Source of the DNA: Acholoe squamosa
Taxonomy: Eukaryota > Annelida > Polychaeta > Phyllodocida > Polynoidae
Length of the DNA: 64,000 bases
Direction of reading: 5' to 3'
Assembly: GCA_949317995.1 (NCBI GenBank)
Contig: OX439039.1
Span: 52,132,785 to 52,196,784 of the forward strand
Shown here: in pieces, positions 1 through 12,000 of the stretch
How positions within the stretch are numbered: the stretch's first letter is position 1
How the letters are laid out: each line of letters begins with the position of its first letter
Translations under genes and position numbers: made by a program
The notes under the pieces: model-generated
The model's database searches: none
What the model was told of the DNA's origin: nothing
Seen by the model: only the letters and a program-made list of their open reading frames with translations

Positions 1-1392
1 CCAGGACCCCCCAGGTGATTTTGTCCGACACCGGACCCATTGGACCCCCCAGCCTGAGATAGATTCCTACACCTCCCAGGTATATACCTATGGAGAGAAA
101 ACTTCGTATGCAGGCTTATATACACGGAAGTAGGTCACCTCACCCAAACTGGGTAAAAAAAATTCGGATACTTTGCCAGGACCCCCCAGGTGATTTTGTC
201 CGACACCGGACCCATTGGACCCCCCAGCCTGAGATAGATTCCTACACCTCCCAGGTATATACCTATGGAGAGAAAACTTCGTATGCAGGCTTATATACAC
301 GGAAGTAGGTCACCTCACCCAAACTGGGTCAAAAATATTCGAATACATTGCCAGGACCTCCCCAGGTGATTTTGTCCAACACCGGACCCATTGGACCCCC
401 CAGCCTGAGATAGATTCCTACACCTCCCAAGTATATACCTATGGAGAGAAAACTTTGTAGGCTCATATAGATGTAATTAGGTCACCTCACCTAAACTGGG
501 TCGAAAATATTCGGATACATTGCCCGGACCCCCCAGGTGATTTTGTTCGAAACCGGACCCATTGGACCCCAAACCAGACATAGAAGCCTAGACCTACCCT
601 AGATATACCTATGGAGAGAAATCTTTGTAGGCTCCTATAGACATAAGGAGGCCTCATCCAAACTGGGTCAAAAATGTTGGGATACATTGTCCCGACCCCC
701 CCAGGTGATTTCGTCCGACACCGGACCCATTGGACCCCCCAGTCAGAGATAGATTCCTAGACATCGCAGGTATATACCTATGGAGAGAAAACTTTGTAGG
801 CTCATATACATGGAAGTAGGTCACCTCACCCAAACCTGGTCAGAAATATTCTGATATATGGTCCTCATCCCCCCAGGTGATTTTGTCCGACCCCGGACCC
901 ATTGGACCCCCCAACCAGACATAGAAGCCTAGAACTTCAATAGATCTACCTATGGAGAGAAAACTTCGTAGGCTCATATAGACTTAAGTAGGTCAATTCA
1001 CCCAGACTGGGTCAAAAATATTCAGATACATTGTCCTCACCCCCCCAGCCAGAGATAGATTGCTACCCCTCCCAGCTATATACCTATGGAGAGAAAACTT
1101 TGTAGGCTCATATATACAAAAGTACATCACCTCACCCAAACCGGGTAAAAAATATTCTGATATATTGTCCTCACCCCCCAGGTGATTTTATCCGACCCCG
1201 GACCCATTGGACCCCCAGCCATAGATAGAAGCCTAGACCTTCAATAGATCTACCTATGGAGAGAAAACTTCGTAGGCTCATATACAAAGAAGTAGGTCAC
1301 CTCACCCAAAACTTGTCAAAAATATTCTGATATATGGTCCTCATCCACCCAGGTGATTTTGTCTGACCCCGGACCCATTGGACCCCCCATCC
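1..1392. repeat. Tandem satellite array, ~168-175 bp unit, about 8 copies
   Basis: Units begin at about 1, 176, 351, 523, 691, 863, 1035, 1168 and 1338, each starting with a C-rich run followed by AGGTGATTTTGTCCGACAC. The first two periods are exactly 175 bp and nearly identical. Later units diverge and shorten, and the one near 1035 lacks the AGGTGATTTTGTCC block. The array runs off the left edge of the window and ends in a partial unit near 1392. Short open frames across it repeat with the unit and are not genes. Confidence 0.95.
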
Positions 1393-2394
1393 AGGCCTAC
1401 CATTCGCCTTCGGGGCTGTAGCTAAATTGTCTGTGCTTAAACATTGTCTGTGCTTAAACACTCTGACTCACGCAATACAGCCTGCTCATAAATGTTTGGA
1501 GTGGCCCCCCTGGCTTAGTTCCAGACTCAACTACAGAGGGCAGCAGGGGCGCCAGAGGCTCCGCGGTGATTATGTAAGCGGCATCTTCTTAGGACTCTCT
1601 AGCTTGTACCCTAACTGTACCTGCTCAATGATTTAACCTTAACCTTTTTGTGCCCAGAATTATTTGAAGGTTTTACATTATTTCACAATTGTATCACCTT
1701 GTTGATAAGAACATGTGTTACTTTGATCTTCTCCTCTGATATGGGCTCTGCAGTACATTTTCCCAATACTCATAACCCAGTAAACAATGCTGAAGACTTT
1801 CTGTTAAGGGCAGGGTATTTCTGGTCAGGTCTGGTAACCATAGTTACCAAAACCTTCCATTTGTTGTTATTTTCTAGTATATGGTCTCTCTTGTGCTATA
1901 TAATCATATATTATAGCTATAATCCCTACAATCCTGAGAGCTTAGAGAACTTGCAAAGCAAATTCTGGCTGCATGGATACTGCCAATTAGGGAACATAAT
2001 GTGTTAGTAACACTGCATGGCATATCATTACTGATATGATCAGTTGTTGTACAATCTAATGGGAGTATGGGAAATTGTATATGTATGACCCATCATCATT
2101 TTGGTAACATGTCAAATGTAAGCTCCCTGGATAAATCACAAAAAATGACAGCTCATTTTCAGTTTTTGACTCCCTGTTCCTGGTATAATAGAGATAGAGC
2201 CAAATGGATGGTTGTATCCTAACTAGGAAGTCATAAGCCTTCCAAAGAGGGTCTAACTTTGCAGATTGGACCAGTAGAAGTTTCTGGGTGAAAATGCCAT
2301 TCAATATACATGCATTTAAGCCCAAAACCGCGCTTAAATGCGCGCTTGGGCACCTAGGGGTTAAGGTGCCGATAATAGGGTCCTCTACTCTACC
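1393..2394. other. Non-coding stretch, no gene seen
   Basis: Mixed-composition DNA. The longest open frame is about 119 codons (1648-2007), with no recognisable domain and hydrophobic low-information composition. I see nothing else beyond a short duplicated word (GTCTGTGCTTAAACA) near 1430-1457. Confidence 0.6.
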
Positions 2395-3005
2395 CGTTTA
2401 CATTTATTTGACCCCCCCCAAGGGCCGAAAATCGCTTTTGTGCCGAAAACAGGAGAAATTGTTTTGACCCCCCTAATCAAGGGGTCGAAAAAAATTCTGA
2501 CCAACCCCCCCCCACTCAAACCCACCAGCCCCTGCTGTTGTTAAAAAAAGTGATCACTCCCTAAGGCTAATGCCTGTGATTCCCGAAAACAGGTGAAATT
2601 GTTTTGACCCCCCTAATCAAGGGGTCGAAAAAAATTCTGACCAACCCCCCCCCACTCAAACCCACCAGCCCCTGCTGTTGTTAAAAAAAGTGATCACTCC
2701 CTAAGGCTAAGGGAGTGGTCATTATTTATCAACAGGGGGGGGGTGGTGGGTTTTCGCGGGGACGCGCGGAAATTTTTTACGCCCCCCCTAATCAAGGGGT
2801 CGAAAAAAATTCTGACCAACCCCCCTCCCCCCACTCAAACCCACCAGCCCCTGCTGTTGTTAAAAAAAGTGATCACTCCCTAAGGCTAAGGGAGTGGTCA
2901 TTATTTATCAACAGGGGGGGGGTGGTGGGTTTTCGCGGGGACGCGCGGAAATTTTTTACGCCCCCCCCCTCGACGGCAGTCAAAATTTTTTGCGCCCCCC
3001 CCGTA
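2395..3005. repeat. Cluster of G/C-run inverted-repeat elements
   Basis: A module reading GGGGTCGAAAAAAATTCTG, then a C run, then a segment ending GTGATCACTCCCTAA occurs three times (near 2480, 2620 and 2795). After the second and third copies comes an opposite-facing module, TAAGGGAGTGGTCATTATTT followed by a G run and a GCGCGGAAATTTTTTACG block (2706-2790 and 2886-2975). CTCCCTAAGGCTAAGGGAG forms the junction between facing ends. This looks like a small non-autonomous DNA element with inverted ends, inserted repeatedly or amplified in place. Related copies lie at 4085-4207, 30110-30211 and 60331-60480. Confidence 0.75.
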
Positions 3006-4084
3006 GGCACTTACCTAATTTTTCAAGACTTTATCCTATTAAACTTATCTAATGAGCAATGGATAGATCTTGAGAAAAGAAGTGGATTTGCCTTTTAAAT
3101 GAAGTCTCTATGTCAATTTAAAGTGGAATTATGACCGGCCAAAGGTACCAAATCAGACCAAGAATTCTGCCATAGTTAAGAGTTTAATTTGGATCCAGTT
3201 TTGTGATCAAGCAAGATGAATCCAAGGTAGACTAGATCACTGAAATGATTATTTTGGGTAATTTTCTTTTCAGATAAGTAAGATATACCCCCAGGAATGT
3301 AAATAATGATACATTTTATCATAATCAAACAATGTAAAAACAAATTTTTGAGGTCATCTTTTCCCTTGAACTGCGCGCTCTGACAGAACCACGGCAGAAT
3401 ATCGTTTTTGACTCAGGATTTTTGAAAGATCATAACTTCCATTTAAATTGTCTTAAAAACTTCATTTAAAAAGCAAAACCACTTATTTTTATCACAGCTA
3501 TCAATTTCTCACCATGTAAAATGCTTACAATAAGGTCTTAATTGAAAAGTAAGTGCCCAACAGGGAGGAGGTTGGGACAAGTGTCCAGAAATAATCTTGC
3601 CCAAAAAGTTTGCAGGGTCAATCAAACATACTGCAGCCCCTTAGAAAAAGAAAAGCTATACATTTTCTAGATCATTTTTAACCATAGAACAGGTGGGAAC
3701 CATTTATTTTTAGGTGCTCAGTGATCTTCTCATCATAAAATGGTTCTAAACTTTTGGTTGAACTTCAATGGGGTCAAAGGCAAAATTCCCTGCATTACAT
3801 CTTGTACAAAAAATATTCATTTTGAAGGTCTAGCCAAGCCTGTTAAAATGAGCCCTTGTGTGTAAAGATCCTCCAGTAAATAGCTTCAGAATAAGCTTGC
3901 AAAGAAAGGAGAGTTTAACACTACCCAGTTTCAACTTTATCACAGTTTCACACCTCTACTGCAGCAGACTCACACAGTGGAGGTATTTCAGTGCCTACCC
4001 CCCGCGCCAGAGGCGTGGAGAGTTTTCGCGCCCCTCTTTGATCTATAGTAGCGCGCGGGCTTTTTTGCTAAAAAGAGGGTGAAT
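3006..4084. other. AT-rich non-coding stretch
   Basis: No open frame with coding character and no repeat structure that I can support. The last 100 bases become G/C-rich where the neighbouring element begins. Confidence 0.6.
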
Positions 4085-4207
4085 TTTTTTAGCCCCCCCC
4101 CCTCAAGAGGGGTCAAAATTTTTTAGCCCCCCCTCGGGAGGGGTCTGAAAATTTTACGCCCCCCCCTCAAACCCACCCTCCCCCCCTGTTGATAAATAAT
4201 GACCACT
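4085..4207 (-). repeat. Copy of the GGGAGTGGTC inverted-repeat element (minus orientation)
   Basis: C runs alternate with AAATTTTTTAGC-like blocks and end in GTTGATAAATAATGACCACTCCCTAA, the reverse complement of the end seen at 2706 and 2886. It is followed by TGCCTGTGAT, a sequence that also follows a copy at 2567, so both may have landed in a shared repeat. Confidence 0.7.
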
Positions 4208-4631
4208 CCCTAATGCCTGTGATGTTTTGTCGTCTGCTTCTCTAGCGAAGTGAAAGAAACGTTTCAGAGAGGTGATGTTCCGTTTCACTTGATTAAAAAA
4301 AAGTTATCAGATTCCAGATGCTTCCACTATCTGAAGAACACAAATATAGCTAAATTCGCATGATATACTTACTTCTATCGATGTTTCGTTATAGCTGAGC
4401 GACAATGTAGAGTCCGAGGGCTGCCATTTTGGACAGGAAGCTGACCTTGACCTTGACCTAAGCCAAAATAAAGAATTTAATAAGAGCAGGTACCTAATAC
4501 TGCTTGAAACATCGGATCGGACAGAAAAAAAAAACACAAAACATGTACCTAAATAGTCTGATTTAGAGAAGATCATGCTATGTCATTAGTATTTAATTAG
4601 TGTTTGCGTACAATCTCGCGAAGGTTTGGGC

Positions 4632-4717
4632 CGCGCCATTCACAAATTGTTGCGCAAAGCGCCAATGATTTGGTTGACCGAGAATTTGAGCTTTGCGCAG
4701 ATTTGTGAATAGCGCCC
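4632..4717. repeat. Short inverted repeat with GC-rich ends
   Basis: The left arm (about 4632-4661, GCGCCATTCACAAATTGTTG then CGCAAAGC) is matched by a right arm (about 4690-4717) reading GCTTTGCGCAGATTTGTGAATAGCGCC. The loop is roughly 30 bases. It is probably a small foldback MITE or its remnant; no target duplication was seen. Confidence 0.6.
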
Positions 4718-5346
4718 TACATTTACGTCCATATCTATGCATTGGTGAATGAAATAGTGTTGGGGATTGCTTCAGCTTAGCCCAAACTGTGATTTATTTG
4801 AAACATATTTTGAGGAAATCAAGTATCCAAATTTTGACCACGCATTAAAAGGTTGTACACTATCAAATTGATTCGTTGTGTGATGTGGACTACACAATTA
4901 GACTCACCTGTCTCACAGTGATGAGTGACAATGATGTGTATTGGTATACAAGGTAAGTAATTGTAAGATAGTATCGATTATAATTGGAGGTGTCATCATA
5001 GTATAAAAGGTTAAGATAAATTTTACTTTGTAGTTGTTTTCTTTGTACCCAATAAACCAATTTAAAAATCGTCATATTTCTAGCTGTAGGTCAGCCAGTT
5101 TGGGTGCTATGTGCGAAGAATTCTATGTGAGAGGGCTTCACTCTACTCATATTGATGCAATTCAACAGCCACTCTTGTCTATTCCCATCGATAATTCGAT
5201 ACAAAATCAAGGAACTGCATTATCACACACAACTGTCAATAATCTACACTAATCGTTTATTACATTTGACAAAGATAATACCTTCTAAATATCAAATGCA
5301 CAATATTAGATTTAATGTTTAGGAATTTCTCCCAAATGAAATAATG
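4718..5346. other. AT-rich non-coding stretch
   Basis: No coding signal. It is bounded on the right by the TA microsatellite. Confidence 0.55.

Positions 5347-5347
<1 letters not shown>

Positions 5348-5431
<84 letters not shown>
5348..5431. repeat. (TA)n microsatellite
   Basis: About 84 bp of uninterrupted AT dinucleotide. Its length is likely polymorphic, and it can extrude as a cruciform. Confidence 0.98.
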
Positions 5432-5432
<1 letters not shown>

Positions 5433-6250
5433 TTGTACTTGGGGTAACAGAAGACCAATTACATGAGATTGGTCAACTACTGGGATGAATGCACAAAATG
5501 TCAAAAAGACCCAGATACTGTTGGTGCCTCTGCCACTATTGAGAGGTGAGTCCAAAATCAAGCTCAAACTACATTTATGTGGTGAGAAAGGAGATCATTC
5601 TATTCCAGGAGTACTGCACATCAAGGCAGGGTCTTCTGGGAAGAGCAGGCCAGCCAGACCCAGAACATACATTGTAGACCCCAAACAATTCACAAATTAA
5701 TTACAAACATAATTGTGTTACAGGGAATAGTGTTTAATGTTCAGGGTATCTACACTAATATTTTTATGTAGACCATATGACACTGGTGTCTGACATTCAC
5801 AAAGCTCCCAACTCCCTGCTATTTACCCGTGCACATTTTCCTATACTAGGAAGGCAATCCACCTCTAGTCATGCCTTCAACATAATTTATATGTTTTATA
5901 ATTGGGTATTAAGAAACGCCACCCTGGCCATATATACAATGTAGTCTTCTGCATAGGCCATCACAGGTTTAATAGCAACATCTTCAATTTTAATCTTTGA
6001 AAATGTGTTACCAAAAATAAAACAATGAAATATGTAAGATGACGCTCCTTGTCCTCTTTTGGTGATACTGATGCCCTTGCTTGATGTGGCTCCCTCTGTC
6101 CTCTGTATCAAACAATGGAATCTTGGTTTGGATATTGGACGATACAGCAGGGCCACCTATGATATCAGTATGGAAATGACAAAAGTCTGACGGATCTCAA
6201 TATAGGCCCCTATACTATAATAGGCTACACTGTTAAGAGAAGATACTACC
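5432..6250. other. Non-coding stretch
   Basis: Open frames of at most 86 codons on either strand, without domains. Nothing else was seen. Confidence 0.55.
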
Positions 6251-6545
6251 CATTTGGCAAAAAAAAACAACAACATATTTACAACGTTTTCAAACGTTTA
6301 TATTAGGTTTGGGTAAAACGTTTTTATTATATTAAAACAAACGTTTTTCAAACAATTTTCAACCAAATAAAGACGTTTGTTTTTTCAACCAATTTTCAAC
6401 TAAATAAAAACATTTTTCAGTTAGGTTTCTTTTACGTTAAAAAGTTTTTTTAGAATAAAAACGTTTTTATAGAACGTTAAAAAGCCTTTTTTTGTGTACA
6501 TGTTTTGATGTTTTGTTGACGTTTAAAAACGTTTGGCAAACTTAG
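6251..6545. repeat. AACGTTT-rich AT element, MITE-like
   Basis: Dense in AAACGTTT and its reverse complement, with near-palindromic blocks (AAAACGTTTTTATT, AAAAACGTTT). TTTGGCAAA occurs near both edges (about 6254 and 6532). The same vocabulary recurs in the small insertion at 12559-12663. I infer a hairpin-forming non-autonomous DNA element; exact ends are uncertain. Confidence 0.5.
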
Positions 6546-8173
6546 GAACCAAAGAAAAACATTTTTATATGCCAAGTGGTTATGTACACCTACAGCATAA
6601 GTTGCTGGCAGCTGTGGTTCAAATACCATTCGTTGTAGGTATATACAGCAACTATTAAACTTGCTGTGAAGGTACAGTGACACCTTCAATAATTTTACAC
6701 CAATAAACTATAGATCTCACTGCAAGTTGTACTGTCAATATACAGTACCCTGCAAATACGATGTTTATATTTTAAACATGTTCGATGATTATATTTTAAA
6801 CACGTTCAAAGTCTAAACACATCTAGGTCAGATAGGGGTCTCATCTACTATATGTTTAGGGATCAAATAGGCTACTTAATATTTTATCAGTTTGAAATAC
6901 ATAGACAGTTTACGTGTTTAAAGTTTAAAGATATTAACCAGTAGATGTTTAGATTTGAAAAAGAAAATGTTCCGATGCTTGGATGTCAAATACACACCAG
7001 GTTTGATTGGACTTTCTGTATACAATCATAGTCATTTCTTGTGGGAAAACTCCCCAAACCTCATGTAGATCATGATTCCATTTCATAGAATGTTATGAGA
7101 ATAGGAACAGTAATAAAGGAATTGACTAGGCTAAATTAACCTTTGACTACCATCGTTGATATGAAAATAATTAATATCCAATGAGTTCCAAGATAAACAC
7201 CTATTTGATATCATCTTGTAAAATATAAAGCAATATCATTCCTGCCAATCTGTTGTACTTTCTCAGCTCACTCATTCTGGTCCCGTGTATGTATCTCTGG
7301 TTTGAAATCTTTGCTGACATGTAAATATCTGCTGATATTCATAAGAACGAAAATAATAAAGCAAAGGATAATTATCCTTTGTGCTCTAAAATTATTTGTC
7401 AATTTTTATTGATACTCAGCCCATGCACGTTTGCCTCAGTACCACCTTAGTACTCTCTGGGAAAGTTAACAGAGACTGTCTCAAATGGACGTATGGTACA
7501 TAATAAGATATCAGAAGTACAGGAGGGGTCTAAATCTTTATAAAAAGTGTAAAATTAAATTTGTTTCACTTATTCAAATTGCTTATTTCGATAGTGAAAA
7601 GATTGCTAACACCCACATTTCTCTCTGACCTGGGACACTCTTTCTGGTAGGATTAAGGTGCTAGCTAATTATTATAGACCAACCCCACTGAACCCCCATC
7701 AATAGATAGGCCAACCACTGATCATCACCATATGACCTGCTAAATAGCAATATGTATTGCCAGATTTTTTAGAGAGGGGTGTATTTGATGTGGTATTTGC
7801 AAACATTTATGTTCATGAGACATTGGTGGTGACAAAGAAACTATAGCATTGGTAAGTGATATGAGGTATTAGTGGTACATATATTCAGTAGGGGTCAACA
7901 CCTCCTTACTCCTGTTTAAAAGAACACAGGTAGTTGCCTATATTTGACATGGGGATTTTTGACAGGTATCATAAGTCCAGAAATATTCTTTGAAAAATGA
8001 TGATAAATCAACCAAACATTTTAGGGATGAATGGATTGCAGATATGGATTGTACTAGATCTGAATTATTCCAGACTATTCTAACGATGCATTCAGTCATG
8101 GACCTGAAACACTGAATATGAAAGAAAGGCCTTCTCTGGAAGAGCTGTGCCATGGGTGTGTTTTCACCATCTG
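6546..8173. other. AT-rich non-coding stretch
   Basis: No convincing open frame, RNA gene or repeat structure. It leads into the CTCF-like cluster. Confidence 0.55.
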
Positions 8174-8409
8174 CCACTAGATGGCAATGGAAATCCTTGT
8201 GTCACTAGGTGGCAGCACAGAGCCAGCATGTTAAACATCTTATATTCTATTTATTCATAACTTATTCTTACAAATAATATGTAAATTTTGTAGCTATAAC
8301 TATAATTAACCATTATGGTAATGCACAGATAGGTTATCTATGCAATGAAAACAGTATATCTGTAAAAGAGAGAGAAGTGAGTGTGCTGCCCCCTGGTGGG
8401 TAACTATGG
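8174..8409. promoter_or_regulatory. Cluster of three CTCF-like binding motifs
   Basis: Two plus-strand matches lie at 8174-8187 (CCACTAGATGGCAA) and 8202-8215 (TCACTAGGTGGCAG). One minus-strand match lies at 8394-8409 and reads CCACCAGGGGGCAGCA on that strand. The known CTCF core is approximately CCASYAGRKGGCRS: the first two differ from it at one position and the third matches throughout. The two forward sites are 28 bp apart and the reverse site faces them about 180 bp downstream. Binding is inferred from motif match only. Confidence 0.5.
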
Positions 8410-8444
8410 AAGCCTCCTACAAAATCTTGCTGTCACTGGCCCTT

Positions 8445-9125
8445 AGGAGATAATTTTCTTCTGTCCCTTAAAATTTTCATAGATCCATGATTCAAAAGGA
8501 TTTGGATAGCTATGTTCTTCATCTAAGTGACCCAAGTGATTTCCGATGGAAATCAGAAGAAGAAAAAAATTTAGGATGGAGGCAATTTTTGACAATTTTT
8601 CAGAAAAATCTTCAAAATCGGAGCCTTTTCTAAAAAATAACCACTTCTGACATCATGATGAAATAAGGTCAGTCAGAAACTACAAATCAAAGGCTTTCTG
8701 ATGCTTTTTAAATCAAAGAGCTGTGACATAGCTAAGTTGGGGAAAAAATTATCTTGGATTGGTCATTCTGATAGAAATATAAAGCTAATTCAGCCCGAAC
8801 TCATAAAGTGGCAGTCAGGAGATAATTTTCTTTTGTCACTTAGAACTGTGATAGATCCATGATCCAAAAGGGTTTGGATAGCTATGTTCTTCATCTAAGT
8901 GACCCAAGTGATTTCAGACAGAAATCATGAGAAGAAAATTTTCTAGGAGGGGGTCAATTTTTGGCAATTTTTCAAAAAAATCTTCACATTTGGAGCCTTT
9001 TCTCAAAAATATCCACTTTTGATATCATGATGAAATAGGGTCTGTCAGAAACTATAGATCAAGGGCTCTCTGATGCTTTTTGAATCAAAGAGCTGTGACC
9101 AAGCTAAGTGGGGCAAAAAAATTAT
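8445..9125. repeat. Direct tandem duplication, ~372-bp period
   Basis: The block starting AGGAGATAATTTTCTT at 8445 recurs at 8817. Long shared stretches include AGCTATGTTCTTCATCTAAG and ATCATGATGAAATA, and the second copy ends near 9125 with ATTATCTTCTG. I judge the copies about 85-90 percent similar by eye, so this is an old duplication. There is no coding frame. Confidence 0.85.
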
Positions 9126-10760
9126 CTTCTGTAGGTCATGTTAAGGCCTACCATTAGTAGTTCCCATTTCTCCCACCAGGCACCCATGGCACAGTTATAC
9201 TGATTCAAATCCAGTCTTTCAGGTCCGTGATTTAGTGAATTCTTTACAATTACGTTATTCTACCTACTATCATGACATAGCAGCGTGCCTCATGATGCGG
9301 CTGGGGCTAGCATTATTGACGTTTTGAAATTGGTAATGTTGGGAAGGGCCAGTTGTTCGGGTCTTTGTGAATCATTGTTGCCAGGGTCCCTATAGACCCT
9401 ATATTATGAAAGCTTGGTTACTTGGCGAACATTGATATGCAGAATGATGTTTAAATGGGAAGGGGGCATGATCAATGTAGGCTAAATGTATAGGCCTAAT
9501 TCATTTTATATGTTTAACCCAAATTATACTAAAGCCAGAGTTTTGGCATAAGATGATTGACAATTTGTATATAATGTCCTGTATCCTATCAAGGTCAGAC
9601 ATATTACATTCAATTATGAGGGTCATATAGCATTACCAAATTAAAAAATTTGATAAGCCTAGGCTAAGGCATTATGGAAATATAAAGTGATATCATTCTT
9701 ATTCATAAAATTATCTATACAAATTACATACCCTTGCATAGGAAACCAGACCCTCTATCTTCCTCACAACCTGCATGTAGGTCACTTTTGAACAATAGAC
9801 TGTATCTTAGGAAGTTATGTCTCCATGACAACCAAATCTTGCATCCATAAACTTGTATAATAGTTTTCCAAATCAACTAACTTTTAAATACCAGGCACTA
9901 AGTTATCTGATAAAATGACCAGATTCATTTTTCTAATATGCCTTTTTGCCTATTTTCAGATTTTGTGGTATTTTGGTTGACATGGCAATCATACAAAAAT
10001 TGGTTAGCAACTTGAATTTTTGAGTTATATTGAAGCTTAAAGGGAGGAACTTTAAAATATGATTGAAATAAATAATGCATCTTATTTTCCCAAGAGGAGG
10101 GTTTCATGTCTTTTATGGTACTGTAAGTGACCTATACATGTAGGTCGTTAGTAAAATCTGGGTTAACCCAATATAATATGTAATGTTGTGAAAACGGCAA
10201 TAAATTACCGTATACTTATTGTAGGCTACAAAGTGACTGTGTGTCTGTATACTCTGAAATCACTCTGCAAGCCACACAGCCTACATATCTCAACACGGGG
10301 CAGAAGACCCATGACTTTGTATAACTATAAATCATAACCTGATAAGAATAGTCCTGTTCAAACCAGAAAGCCTCTTGCTATTGCTATCATTCTCATCTAT
10401 ATGATTGACGTATTAATTATGGATACCATGCACCTTCTCCTGCTATCCATAAGGGACCATCGATAAATTACCTACGCACTAAGGGGGGGGGGGGTCAAGC
10501 CAAATGCGTACAATGTCATGTGCGCACAGGGGGAGGGTCCTTTTGGCATACACATTGTGTACACACGGAGGTACTTTCAGGCCAATTTTGGGGTTCCAAT
10601 TTGAAACACCCTGCTCCTTGATCTGTATGCTATTGTTTACATTTAGCGTTGGGGAGACAAGCAGAAAGGAGACTCCAGCGAACTATAATATAGTGTAAGC
10701 AATAACAGAAAGAACAAAGCAAAGACTGTGCCACATATAACATTGTCGCGACTGTGCTGC
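9126..10760. other. AT-rich non-coding stretch
   Basis: No supported gene. It contains a G homopolymer near 10483-10494 and otherwise unremarkable AT-rich sequence. Confidence 0.55.
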
Positions 10761-11799
10761 TATAGGGTAAAGGCACCCATTTCGGACGCTCCTGACCATG
10801 CTAGAGGTGATCAGATTTAGTCATTGAATCTAGTGTGTCCAGAGGTTGTAAATTGTAAGTTGTGCTGTACATAACAAAACATGATTTATTAAGACTAACA
10901 TCCCTGATAAAAGTTTAATGATTCTGCCTAGTACTTATGAATAAATGGAATGTAAATAATTTGATTTCATATGGTCAAATTGCACCTAAAGTCGGACAGT
11001 CCTTGCTAGGAATGACCCTAGAGTCAGACACTTTGTTATATGATTGTTATGATTGATGACTGCATATGGAATATCTTGTGAAGACATGTACAATCACGCT
11101 AGAAGCTACAAGGTATGATATTGATACTGGGATATCTCTTTTTGCATACCTCTGATGGGAGGGTCTGCACACTCAAACTAACATGACTTCCACAGGGTAG
11201 TTAGGAGACTGACAGAACATAGGTGTTAGATATTAGACCAAACCAAGGGAATTGTACATATCCATGGCTGGGAGTATGAGTACATTGTAAAGGATTCATT
11301 TTATGATAAAATATTCATTCTATAATTACATAAAGCATTACATAATTGTGCCCGAAAGAGGGTGCAATTGGTGTCCGAATTTAGGTGTAATTTGGTGGTG
11401 ATATGAAAATCATGGCCAAAATATAACATGAGCAATTTTTTCAGTTTTGTTGAGTCACACATTTAACAAAAATCTATATTTTGCCATTGAAATACATAGC
11501 AATCCTATAGACATGTAGGTTAAGGCACAACAGAATGAAGAATGAAACCAGATTTCTCATTCCCTCACTATTCTGCATGATCAATATAATTATAGCAACA
11601 ACACACCAGGTTTGCACAATTATAAAACCATGTATGAAGACACTCATGTTTGTTATACTGTATTTGTTAGAGAGATTAATAGTTCAATTTTCATATCTGG
11701 CTGATATGATAGGCAAGCTTCTGATATTGATTGTGTAATTCAGCCACAAAGGTGTCCGACTTTAGGTGTCTGTCCGACTCAGGGTGCCTCTACCCTATA
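10761..11799. mobile_element. TIR element of ~1.04 kb, non-autonomous
   Basis: The ends are inverted: TATAGGGTAAAGGCACCC at 10761 faces GGGTGCCTCTACCCTATA ending at 11799. A subterminal motif, AAGTCGGAC or its complement GTCCGA..TTAGGTG, occurs near 10986, 11373, 11754 and 11771, as expected for transposase-binding repeats. No transposase is encoded, and the interior is AT-rich with no frame above 67 codons. TATA or TA at both borders may be the target duplication. A single related end lies at 43053. Confidence 0.75.
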
Positions 11800-12000
11800 T
11801 ACATATAGTGGAACTTATAGGCATTAAACTATATTGAGACCTGTTTTTAAAATGAATATCCATGGATCAGGCTCGTACACAGTAAATTGCTTCTATTACA
11901 CAAGACCCATAATGTATAACTTCTTCTCAGCATATATAGTCACAGCACAGTTATACATGTTTACAAAAGGAAATTGAAGAGTGTGAGAGCCAAAGTAGTG

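Noticed and set aside
5319..5567. Minus-strand frame with an Ile-Tyr repeat
   Set aside because: Reads through the (TA)n microsatellite.
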